From assembly GCA_028287505.1 (NCBI GenBank), contig JAQBPN010000068.1:1-40142 (forward strand): a DNA stretch of 40,142 nucleotides. The letters run 5' to 3'. Below are positions 32,743 to 40,142 of the stretch, piece after piece. Source of the DNA: Fibrobacterota bacterium. Lineage in GTDB: Bacteria; Fibrobacterota; Fibrobacteria; UBA11236. Below the pieces are notes generated by a model. The model saw only the letters and a program-made list of their open reading frames with translations, made no database searches and was not told the origin of the DNA. The first letter of the stretch is position 1, and each line of letters begins with the position of its first letter. The translations under genes and the position numbers were made by a program.

Positions 32743-33998
32743 GACGCGCTCCGCGCCGCAACCGCGTCCCGGGACGCCAAATAACCCGCGGCCTTGATGC
32801 CTTTGAACACATTCGCCGCCGCCACCAGGGCCGCGATCGCGAACAACAACCGCACCGCATCGGCTCCGGGGAAAAGGCCGTAGACCGCGACGATGCCGAG
32901 CGCGCGGACGGTTTCCGCTCCCACTATCAGACGCCTGGGAAGCAGGCTGATGAAAAAGACGTCCAGCACCGCGCGGGGCGCGTCCAGGGCGAACACCAAG
33001 GCCAGGGGCAGCAGATAAGCGCGGGCATCGGCCAAATCCGCTCCGAAGAAGGTTTCGATCCCGAACCAACCCAACAGGCACGCTCCGGCGCCGGATACGG
33101 CTATGATCAAGGCCAAATCCCTCCCGGCCCTGCGCAGAAAATTTCCGGTCCCGGATCCGTCCCGGTGTTCCTGGAAATGGCTCAGCAGAGCCGTCTGGTA
33201 GGGAACCAGCAGGACGGCGAAAGGGGACATGAAAATCAGGGCCACGCTGATCCGCGCGGTCTCCGCCGACGAATGGAAGATGCCCGTGAGGAACACGATG
33301 AGCCTGGGCAGCAGCATGGTGGCCGTGGCCGGAATGAGAAAGGACATCGCGCCCAGGTTGTCCGCCGACCAGCGGATTTTTTCGCTGAAAGGATTCCGGA
33401 AGACCCTGACCCAGCGCAGGTACAGGATGGCGTTCCCGGCCAGCCCCGCCACGTAGATGAGCGCCCATCCCATCGCGAGATTGGGAACGGTCATGCAATC
33501 CAGCTTCAGCAGGACCAAAGTCATCAGCAGCCGCGCGGATTCCTGGATCAGGTTGGCATGGAAGACCATGCGCGTTTTCCCGTATCCGATGAAGACCGAT
33601 TGGATGGAGGCGGAGAGGCAGGCCGGCAGCATGATGGCGGAAACCCAGGGATACAAGCCATGCAGATCGACGCGGAAACCGCGATACCCGCCGGACCAAT
33701 AGACCGCCAGGTTGCCGGCGGCGAAGAGGCCGGCGATGATGCCCGCCCAGCAGAGCATGGCATGCGGCGGCGGCTCGCCCGCCAGGGCCCGGCGTTTGGA
33801 AAAGGCCGGCAGGAACGCGGAAATGCCGGCGGTCCCGACCAAGGCATAGATGGAGACCACGCCATTGAAGAAGGAAACCATCCCGAACTGATCCACCGCG
33901 AGGTTCTTGGCCAGGAGGATTTGCAGGATGAAGGCGAAGACGTTCTGGACAATCGATCCCAGGCCGAGGTAGGAGAGGTCCCGGAGGAAACCGCTCAT
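32739..33998 (-). CDS. Wzx-type lipid-linked oligosaccharide flippase
   Basis: 419 residues, about twelve membrane helices, MOP superfamily. FLRDLSYLGLGSIVQNVFAF begins the first helix and ILLAKNLAVDQFGMVSFFNGV follows as in Wzx/RfbX proteins; internal repeats of the two six-helix halves are visible. It would flip an undecaprenyl-linked repeat unit to the periplasm. The start at 33998 (MSGFLRD) overlaps the upstream stop by ATGA. The gene order PssD-like, PssE-like, flippase, GT39-like supports this role. Confidence 0.85.
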   Translation of the reverse strand: MSGFLRDLSYLGLGSIVQNVFAFILQILLAKNLAVDQFGMVSFFNGVVSIYALVGTAGISAFLPAFSKRRALAGEPPPHAMLCWAGIIAGLFAAGNLAVYWSGGYRGFRVDLHGLYPWVSAIMLPACLSASIQSVFIGYGKTRMVFHANLIQESARLLMTLVLLKLDCMTVPNLAMGWALIYVAGLAGNAILYLRWVRVFRNPFSEKIRWSADNLGAMSFLIPATATMLLPRLIVFLTGIFHSSAETARISVALIFMSPFAVLLVPYQTALLSHFQEHRDGSGTGNFLRRAGRDLALIIAVSGAGACLLGWFGIETFFGADLADARAYLLPLALVFALDAPRAVLDVFFISLLPRRLIVGAETVRALGIVAVYGLFPGADAVRLLFAIAALVAAANVFKGIKAAGYLASRDAVAARSAS

Positions 33999-34477
33999 TC
34001 CAGGCACGCCGACCGGATGGCATTCTGCAGGCGCAGCAACTCCTCGGCTCCCGAGCTGTATTGCATGCCTTTGCCCAGGCCTTCCAGCACGGTCCGGATG
34101 GCCGGCTCGATTTCCTCCACTCCCATCAGGGTGATGCGCATGGCTTCGTCGATTGGCTTGAGCGCCTCCGCCGTTTCCACCTGGTGATCGTCCACCGCCT
34201 CCCCCAGCTCGGGGCGGCGCGGCAGGGTGATGATGGGTTTGCGGAACTTCTTGGCGTAAATCAAGGGCCCGCTGGAGGTGTGCGACACCACCAGGGTGGC
34301 GTCCCGGTAGAATTCCATCAGACGCTCATAGGCGACCAGCCCGATGGTGCGGCAATTCCTGGCGGGATACGGATCGGGACCGTCCTGGATCACGAAGGGC
34401 AAATCGAAACGCGGCGCCATCTCGTCGATGGTGTCCAGGAACCGCCGGAAGGAATACCCTCCGGATCCCGTCACCAC
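33995..34477 (-). CDS. Glycosyltransferase catalytic subunit, PssE/Alg13-like
   Basis: About 160 residues. The N-terminal LVVTGSGGYSFRRFLDTIDEM and the C-terminal SHTSSGPLIYAKKF, ITLPRRPELGEAVDDHQVETAEAL match the C-terminal half of GT28-type enzymes (Alg13, EpsF, PssE), which binds the nucleotide sugar. The start is GTG 34477, 5 nt beyond the upstream gene's TGA; a CTG overlapping that stop is possible. It requires the PssD-like partner encoded just upstream. Confidence 0.83.
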   Translation of the reverse strand: MVTGSGGYSFRRFLDTIDEMAPRFDLPFVIQDGPDPYPARNCRTIGLVAYERLMEFYRDATLVVSHTSSGPLIYAKKFRKPIITLPRRPELGEAVDDHQVETAEALKPIDEAMRITLMGVEEIEPAIRTVLEGLGKGMQYSSGAEELLRLQNAIRSACLE

Positions 34478-34482
34478 GAGGA

Positions 34483-34992
34483 TCAGAAAACCCTCCCGGC
34501 ATACTCGGCCTTTTTTCCGACCAGGGCGCAGGCCTCCGGCCATTGGATGAAGAACCGGTGGCAGAAGGGGTAAAGCAATTTCCCGGTGAGGGAAACCTTG
34601 CGGGGATGGACGGCCGTTTCCAGGTGGATGAGCCGGGCGCCGAACAGGAAGCGCCCCAGCAAAGCCACCGGGATGGCGATCTCGGCGCCGGTGGAAACGA
34701 TGACCTGCGGCCGCGAACGGAGGAGGATGAAAAACGCTTCCAGGAAATTGAACAGAAAGGAAGCCAGCATGCCCGGCCCGATGGTATACCCCCATAGGGA
34801 AACGCGGTAGACCTTGCGGATGGAAAGAGCTTCCAGATCCACGTGGGCCAGCTCCCCCTTCAGGCGGTAATAGACCAATTCCACGTTCCAATCCCGGAAG
34901 GCGGGAAGCACGGCCACGGCCACATCGAAATGCCCTCCGTTGGAGGACACCAAAAGTATCTTTTTCCGATCGTCGCGAATCGCTTCCGGCAC
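34483..34992 (-). CDS. Membrane-anchoring subunit, PssD/Alg14-like
   Basis: 169 residues starting at GTG 34992. KKILLVSSNGGHFDVAV, a hydrophobic helix SFLFNFLEAFFILL, RPQVIVSTGAEIAIPVALLG and FFIQWPEA are typical of Alg14-like proteins, which anchor the Alg13-like partner and form the acceptor site. There is no Shine-Dalgarno; TAGAAT lies 6 nt upstream of the GTG. First gene of the operon PssD-PssE-flippase-GT39. Confidence 0.85.
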   Translation of the reverse strand: MPEAIRDDRKKILLVSSNGGHFDVAVAVLPAFRDWNVELVYYRLKGELAHVDLEALSIRKVYRVSLWGYTIGPGMLASFLFNFLEAFFILLRSRPQVIVSTGAEIAIPVALLGRFLFGARLIHLETAVHPRKVSLTGKLLYPFCHRFFIQWPEACALVGKKAEYAGRVF

Positions 34993-34998
34993 CCTGCC

Positions 34999-35007
34999 AT
35001 TCTATCA
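34999..35007 (-). promoter_or_regulatory. Extended -10 promoter 6 nt before a GTG start
   Basis: On the minus strand TGA-TAGAAT (extended -10 pattern) ends 6 nt before GTG 34992. With the divergent extended -10 at 35064-35072, both promoters fit in the 90-bp intergenic stretch. Confidence 0.5.
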
Positions 35008-35063
35008 AAACGGGGCTTTGGACGCAAACTTTAAAGGAGCGGACGGCCCCGGGATCCTGAAAG

Positions 35064-35072
35064 TGGTATACT
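35064..35072 (+). promoter_or_regulatory. Extended -10 promoter 10 nt before an ATG start
   Basis: TGG-TATACT, then 10 nt to ATG 35083. The same TGGTATACTGG sequence occurs at 27436-27446 before another glycan gene. Confidence 0.5.
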
Positions 35073-35082
35073 GGAAGCGCCC

Positions 35083-35808
35083 ATGTCCATCTCCAGGATC
35101 CTGCCTTTATTCGTGCGCAAGGGGATTAGCCGCGCAATCGTATCCGTCGTTCCCGAATTGCGGGCGGTGAGGAAAGTCATCCGGACGGCCGAGGCCGGGG
35201 AAAGGAACGAATTCCAGCGATGCTGCGATGACTCCTTCCAGCGGCGCCTGGCCACCTATCCCGTGGCGCTTCGCACCGCCTATTGGGAAAACCATTTCGA
35301 ATGGCGCGGTGTGGCAGCCTGGAAGGAGATGCCGGAACGGATCCTGGATTTCGGCTGCGGGTCGGGGCATTCCGACATCATGCTTGCGCGCGCCGGACGG
35401 ACCGTCCATGGCGTCGACGGCAGCCCTATCGGAATCGCCATCGCGAAATACGCGGCCGATCGCGAACCCGCGTCCGTGGCGGAGAAACTCAGCTTCTCCC
35501 TGGCGGACGTGACGGTCGACGGCCCTCCCTGCGCGCGTTTCGACGCGGTATGGTCCTCGCATGTATTCGAGCATATCGCGGATCCGGGACCGGCCCTGCG
35601 CGGACTCGAAAACTGGGTCAATCCCGGAGCCGTCCTGCTTGTATCGGTACCCCTGGGCCATGCATACGAAGACCCCGGGCACGTGAACCATTTCCCGGAC
35701 GAGGAAGCCCTGCGGGCCTATCTGGAACCCCATATCGCCGTGATCCGGACCGCCGTTGATCGGCGCCATCGGGTCATCCGCGCGCTGTGCGGGTTCGCCT
35801 CATCCTAA
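35083..35808 (+). CDS. Class I SAM methyltransferase
   Basis: 241 residues; motif I ILDFGCGSGHSDIML, HGVDGSPIGIAIA, FDAVWSSHVFEHI and LLVSVPLGHAYEDPGHVNHF, a histidine-rich loop common in lipid/glycan methyltransferases. The N-terminal 50 residues are basic and may contact membrane. No Shine-Dalgarno is seen before ATG 35083; a TATACT lies 10 nt upstream. Its TAA overlaps by 3 bases with the TAG of the convergent gene. Confidence 0.84.
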   Translation: MSISRILPLFVRKGISRAIVSVVPELRAVRKVIRTAEAGERNEFQRCCDDSFQRRLATYPVALRTAYWENHFEWRGVAAWKEMPERILDFGCGSGHSDIMLARAGRTVHGVDGSPIGIAIAKYAADREPASVAEKLSFSLADVTVDGPPCARFDAVWSSHVFEHIADPGPALRGLENWVNPGAVLLVSVPLGHAYEDPGHVNHFPDEEALRAYLEPHIAVIRTAVDRRHRVIRALCGFASS

Positions 35809-36791
35809 TCGGGATCGCCGAGTCCGTCTCCTCCGCGGATTTCATTTCCTGCATAGAGCGCGACCGGTTTCACCGCCAGCCCCGCCAGAGCGGGTACGAA
35901 CAGGACCAAGGCCGATTGCAGGAAAGCCGCCACCACCGCCGCCTCCGGACCCACGCCCTCCCGGGCCAGCAGGACCATGGCGATTCCCTCGCGCACGCCC
36001 AACCCGGCCAAGGTGACCTGGAAGGTGTTCGCCAAGGACACCAGCGCCATCATTCCCGCCAGGCGCCAGGGATCGGGAAGCGAGGGAGCGAGGAAGGCCA
36101 GCAGGAAAGCGATTTGCAGCCATTCCAATCCGTAGGCGGCCAGACCGGCGCCGAATGCGCCCAGATAGTCCCGCCCGGCGACGCCCGTGCCGGCCTCGAA
36201 GCCCTTGTGGGCGGAGTCGCGGAGACCTTTCCACGACGGTAACTTGGACGTTACTTTGGCCGCGGTCCGCAGCCAGAACGGGATGGGAGCGAAGACCATC
36301 GCCAGCGCCGCTCCCCATGCCAGCCCGCGCCCACCGAAACAAGCCAGCCAACCCAGGCACGCCCATGCCAACACGGCCAGGAAGTCGATCCAATTGTCGA
36401 TCAGCACCAGGCCCGCCGTCCGCCAACCCTGGGCCTCCCGCTGGGGCAGATAGAGGCCGCGGGAAAATTCCCCCACCCGGCCCGGTGTCACCAATCCCAG
36501 GGCCATGGCTCCCAGGTAGCTGCGGAGCGCCTGGCGCAGAGTGATGTCCGGGACCGCTCCCCGCAGGAGGATACGCCATTTGACCGCGCGCAGATACAGC
36601 AAGGGGGGCAGGCAGGCGCAAGCCGCGGCCAGATAACCCCAGCGGAGGCTCAGGGCGGAAACGTCCAGGCGGGGACGGGAATGGACGTACCATGCGATGG
36701 CGGCGAAGGTGAGCAGGGTGAGTCCCGCCCGCAGCCAGGTGAGGATTTTCGGATTGAGCAGACGGGAGCGCGCCGATGGAGTTCCGCTCAC
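35805..36791 (-). CDS. LPG-synthase-TM family membrane protein
   Basis: 328 residues from GTG 36791, about eight membrane helices. LYLRAVKWRILLRG, LGLVTPGRVGEFSRGLYL, and VSLANTFQVTLAGLGVREGIAMVLL match the lysylphosphatidylglycerol synthase transmembrane family (also called UPF0104, AglD-like), whose members flip or modify lipids. The catalytic aminoacyl domain of LPG synthases is absent, so a role in lipid-linked sugar handling fits better here. No clear ribosome site. The 118-nt stretch upstream to 36909 contains a tandem repeat and no certain gene. Confidence 0.8.
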   Translation of the reverse strand: MSGTPSARSRLLNPKILTWLRAGLTLLTFAAIAWYVHSRPRLDVSALSLRWGYLAAACACLPPLLYLRAVKWRILLRGAVPDITLRQALRSYLGAMALGLVTPGRVGEFSRGLYLPQREAQGWRTAGLVLIDNWIDFLAVLAWACLGWLACFGGRGLAWGAALAMVFAPIPFWLRTAAKVTSKLPSWKGLRDSAHKGFEAGTGVAGRDYLGAFGAGLAAYGLEWLQIAFLLAFLAPSLPDPWRLAGMMALVSLANTFQVTLAGLGVREGIAMVLLAREGVGPEAAVVAAFLQSALVLFVPALAGLAVKPVALYAGNEIRGGDGLGDPD

Positions 36792-36895
36792 TCCGGGGCC
36801 TGGAGCAAGGCCGCTTCCACGGTCAGGGACGGAAACGGGAGTATGGAAAGGGCGGAAAATCGAAGGAGGGCATCATGGAAAAAACTCATGCGAAC

Positions 36896-36917
36896 CTTTT
36901 AAGGATCTTTTAAGGAT
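36896..36917. repeat. Perfect tandem 11-bp repeat
   Basis: CTTTTAAGGAT occurs twice head to tail (36896-36906, 36907-36917). The second copy spans the stop codon of the esterase-like gene on the minus strand. Confidence 0.9.
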
Positions 36918-37983
36918 AAATCGCCGGCATCGCGCCGTCCCATCCTTTTCCGTCGATACGGAACAACTTCCCGTCCCAGGGCAAAATAGTCAAACCTGAC
37001 CGGGACAGGAAGACCCGGGCTCCCCCCTGGCTGGCGTCCTCCGCCGACCGGGACCTGTCCGCATACGGCCTGATGGTCATGAGCGTGGAGGGGAAGAAAC
37101 CCTTCTCTTTGATAATCGCAACCGCCCGCCGGGCCCATTCGCCCTGACCGGTGGGGCCGGTAACGTAGTGATGGTCGTCCAGCATTTCCAGGCCTTCGGA
37201 CTCCACCAGGGCGGAAAACGGCAGCTTTCCCGGGACCAGGAGGATTTGCTCCGCGATGATTTTCGGCAGCGGGTACGTGACCGCATAGGTCCCGGAGGCC
37301 CCGGCCTCGTACTTGCCCATGATGAAAGGCAGGTTGGGCTCGCCGATTTCGGCGCGCATATCCTTCACCATCTGGACGACATCGTCGGAAAAGGCGCGGC
37401 AGATGTCCCCGTTGGAGCGGGTGGCCTCGATGGTGCCGAGCTGGCAGAAGATCCCGCCCAACACGGCATCCTTCTTCACCTCCTTGGCGGCGGAGGTGAT
37501 TTCCAGGAAAAGCTGGCTGCCTTTGATATAGCGGTTATCGTCCCCGGGCATGCCGGAAGAATTGTTGGCGATGGAGCCGCGCACGGTGGCGGACAGACTG
37601 GCATTGTCGATGGCTCCGATATAATAGTCCGGATATTCAGCCACCAAGTGCTTCAAGAGCGGCATGCCCCCGCCGCCGCAGCCCCGGCCGGAAAGTCCGT
37701 TCTTAAGGTTGCCGGGGATTTCCCTGGCCGGCACCCATTGCTTGTCGGACATCCAGTGGTAATTCCAGGCGCGGGGATGGGTCACGCTGTCGGAGCGGTT
37801 GATGTCCCGGCCCGCCATATTGGAGTGGCCGATCATGAGATAGACGATGAACTTTTCCCTGGGGACGGTTTTCGGGCCCAAGACGACGTTTGCACCGGCA
37901 TAGGTTGGGAGCGAGGCGACGAACGGCAATAACAAGGCGATCAGGATCGGAAATCCGCGGACCATTCGATTTGCTGATTTCAC
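36910..37983 (-). CDS. Secreted SGNH/CE6-like esterase (copy 1)
   Basis: 357 residues starting at GTG 37983 after GGGGGGAT. A signal peptide (residues 1-29, hydrophobic ILIALLLPFVASLP) precedes the mature protein. Block I IGHSNMAGR carries the putative nucleophile Ser54 but with His where CE6 acetylesterases have Gln (GQSNM). GGIFCQLGTIEA stands where QGE is usual. DDHHYVTGPTGQGEWARR near residue 270 supplies the catalytic Asp-x-x-His region. Sialate O-acetylesterase/acetylxylan esterase-like; activity is uncertain given the block changes. It is a tandem copy of the next gene. Confidence 0.75.
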   Translation of the reverse strand: MKSANRMVRGFPILIALLLPFVASLPTYAGANVVLGPKTVPREKFIVYLMIGHSNMAGRDINRSDSVTHPRAWNYHWMSDKQWVPAREIPGNLKNGLSGRGCGGGGMPLLKHLVAEYPDYYIGAIDNASLSATVRGSIANNSSGMPGDDNRYIKGSQLFLEITSAAKEVKKDAVLGGIFCQLGTIEATRSNGDICRAFSDDVVQMVKDMRAEIGEPNLPFIMGKYEAGASGTYAVTYPLPKIIAEQILLVPGKLPFSALVESEGLEMLDDHHYVTGPTGQGEWARRAVAIIKEKGFFPSTLMTIRPYADRSRSAEDASQGGARVFLSRSGLTILPWDGKLFRIDGKGWDGAMPAIYP

Positions 37984-38042
37984 GGATCCCCCCTGAATGA
38001 GGGGAATCTATACCCGGCCCAGGGACACGGCCCGCGGAACTT

Positions 38043-39128
38043 TCAGGGTTTTCCGGATTCGGGAATCCCGATGCCCGGCAACCCGCTTCCGATTGCTTTT
38101 CCATCGATCAGGAAAACCTGCCGCCCGTCCCAGGGCAAAACAGCCAAACCTTGCCGCGACAGGAAAAGCGAGGCGCCGCGGCCGGCCACATCCCGCGGCT
38201 TGGACTTGCCGGCGAAGGGCGTGATCGCGGCCTGCGGGGAAGGGAAAAAATTATTGGCCTTGATGACTTCCATGGCCCGCCGGGCCCATTCGCCCTGACC
38301 GGTGGGGCCGGTGACATAATGATGATCGTCCAGCATTTCCAGGCCTTGCGATTCCACCAGGGCGGAAAAGGGAAGCTTGCCCGGGATCAGCAGGATTTGA
38401 TCCGCGATTATTTTCGGAAGGGGATAGGACTGCGCAAAGACTCCCGTGGCGCCGGCCTCGTACTTGCCCATGATGAAAGGCAGATTGGGCTCCCCGATAT
38501 CCGCGCGCATGTCCTTTACCATCTGGGTCACATCGTCGGAAAAGGCGCGGCATATGTCTCCATTGCCGCGGGCCGCCTCGACAAGCCCGAGTTGGCAGAA
38601 GATTCCCCCCAGGATGGCGTCCTTCTTGACCTCCTTGGCGGCGGTGGTGATTTCCAGGTACAACTGGCTGCCCTTGATGTAGCGGTTGTCGTCCCCCGGC
38701 ATGCCCGAAGTGTTGTTGTCGTAGGAACCTTTTACCGTGGCGGACAGGCTGGCATTGTCGATGGCCCCGAAATAATAGTCCGGATATTGCGCCACCAAGT
38801 GCTTCAACAGTGGCATTCCCCCGCCGCCGCAGCCCCGGCCGGAAAGCCCGTTCGCCATGGAGCCCGGTATTTCCTTCGCCGGCACCCATTTTTTGTCCGA
38901 CATCCAATGGTAATTCCAGGCTCTTGGACTGGTCGCGCTGTCCAAACGGAGGTAATCCCGGCCCGCCATTTGGGAATTGCCGATCATCAGATAGACGATG
39001 AATTTTTCCCTCGGGATATTCGTCGCGCCCAGAATGATGTTCGAGTGCGCATGGGAAGACGCGGCCAGGGCCGGCAACATGGCGGCCAGGATGATGGACC
39101 TGAGGTCCATTCGGTATGCTGCTTCCAT
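38043..39128 (-). CDS. Secreted SGNH/CE6-like esterase (copy 2)
   Basis: 361 residues. The start at 39128 is chosen because the preceding CAGGGGGAATC matches the region before copy 1. A signal peptide (MDLRSIILAAMLPALAASSHA) is followed by EKFIVYLMIGNSQMAGR; here block I is GNSQM (Ser52), so both Gln and Asn differ from the GQSNM consensus. GGIFCQLGLVEA and DDHHYVTGPTGQGEWARR are shared with copy 1, as is most of the middle. The C-terminal LFLSRQGLAVLPWDGRQ domain is also shared. The pair is a tandem duplication; each has its own TATAGAT-type upstream box. Confidence 0.75.
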   Translation of the reverse strand: MEAAYRMDLRSIILAAMLPALAASSHAHSNIILGATNIPREKFIVYLMIGNSQMAGRDYLRLDSATSPRAWNYHWMSDKKWVPAKEIPGSMANGLSGRGCGGGGMPLLKHLVAQYPDYYFGAIDNASLSATVKGSYDNNTSGMPGDDNRYIKGSQLYLEITTAAKEVKKDAILGGIFCQLGLVEAARGNGDICRAFSDDVTQMVKDMRADIGEPNLPFIMGKYEAGATGVFAQSYPLPKIIADQILLIPGKLPFSALVESQGLEMLDDHHYVTGPTGQGEWARRAMEVIKANNFFPSPQAAITPFAGKSKPRDVAGRGASLFLSRQGLAVLPWDGRQVFLIDGKAIGSGLPGIGIPESGKP

Positions 39129-39169
39129 GATTCCCCCTGGAAGGATGGGGATTTCTCCCGTCATCCTCC

Positions 39170-39247
39170 GGGGAATCTATAGCCGTTCTGCCGGCGTGTC
39201 CCCCGGATCTTCAGGGGTTTTCCGGGATACGGAAATCCCGATGCGCA
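39170..39247. repeat. Copy of the intergenic and 3'-end sequence that flanks copy 1 of the esterase
   Basis: GGGGAATCTATA occurs at 38001-38012 and 39170-39181. About 30 nt further on, 38043-38074 (the stop codon and C-terminal codons of copy 2) aligns with 39211-39244, with two single-base gaps and two mismatches. So sequence resembling the end of an esterase gene, including TGA, lies just upstream of copy 2 where no such gene exists. Confidence 0.75.
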
Positions 39248-39269
39248 AATCGCACCGGAATCGCGCGCG

Positions 39270-39291
39270 GGTGTTCACTTTGGAGAACACC
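39270..39291. terminator. Hairpin downstream of leuB
   Basis: GGTGTTC (39270-39276) pairs with GAACACC (39285-39291) around an 8-nt loop, 27 bases past the leuB stop. It is flanked by direct repeats CCGGAATCGC (39255-39264 and 39298-39307). No T-run, so a terminator role is unsure. Confidence 0.4.
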
Positions 39292-39318
39292 GATTTTCCG
39301 GAATCGCCCGGGAACCGT

Positions 39319-40142
<824 letters not shown>

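Noticed and set aside
32743-34023. Extension of the GT39-like frame over the flippase gene, giving a 945-codon frame
   Set aside because: The upstream part is the flippase in another frame; the GTGA overlap at 32739-32742 marks the true start.

Overview
The window is GC-rich chromosomal DNA from a Gram-negative bacterium (a lipoprotein with an outer-membrane-type signal, O-antigen style glycan genes, biosynthetic amino-acid genes). Nothing fixes the phylum; Fibrobacterota or another deep-branching diderm lineage is my guess, at low confidence. Genes are densely packed with many 1-4 bp stop/start overlaps and frequent GTG/TTG starts.

Layout. 1-1270: tRNA-Pro(TGG), a perfect stem terminator, and a membrane acyl-lipid desaturase. 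1500-3240: a small lipoprotein, then a gene-free stretch holding a large nested inverted repeat (1942-2151), then an AT-richer RelE-like toxin / Xre-like antitoxin pair. 3243-6961: a minus-strand operon cimA - methyltransferase - hisD (isoleucine and histidine synthesis). 7297-36791: about 30 kb of cell-surface glycan genes in many short, alternating-strand transcription units. These include a six-gene minus operon (nucleotide-sugar dehydrogenase, epimerase, family 2 glycosyltransferase, methyltransferase, two paralogous multi-membrane proteins) ended by a strong terminator; a plus operon with two DUF2079 paralogues, a lipid-linked sugar transferase and a WecE aminotransferase; and WecD-like acetyltransferase, methyltransferase and ilvE on the minus strand. 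They are followed by a plus-strand triad of SxtJ-like protein, carbamoyltransferase and DUF5989 protein; two methyltransferases and a ChbG/YdjC-type deacetylase; family 2 glycosyltransferases paired with a methyltransferase or a DUF2304 protein; and a minus operon PssD-like, PssE-like, Wzx-like flippase and a GT39-like protein. A further methyltransferase and an LPG-synthase-TM protein close the region. 36910-39128: two tandem secreted esterase-like SGNH proteins with altered catalytic blocks. 39319-end: the 3' part of leuB.

How it fits together. The glycan genes supply modified sugars (uronic acid type, a 4-amino-4,6-dideoxyhexose that is N-acetylated, carbamoyl and methyl decorations), transfer them, and flip and polymerise or attach them at the membrane. 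Eight class I methyltransferases, a carbamoyltransferase and a deacetylase suggest a heavily decorated glycan. No polymerase (Wzy) or initiating transferase was recognised, so the locus probably continues elsewhere. Branched-chain amino-acid genes (cimA, ilvE, leuB) and hisD are interspersed.

The most unusual observations are the 210-nt nested inverted repeat, a repeated promoter design in which a -10 box lies only 5-10 nt from the start codon (leaderless mRNAs) in the glycan region, the carbamoyltransferase triad, and a scar beside the tandem esterases that looks like the 3' end of a lost third copy.
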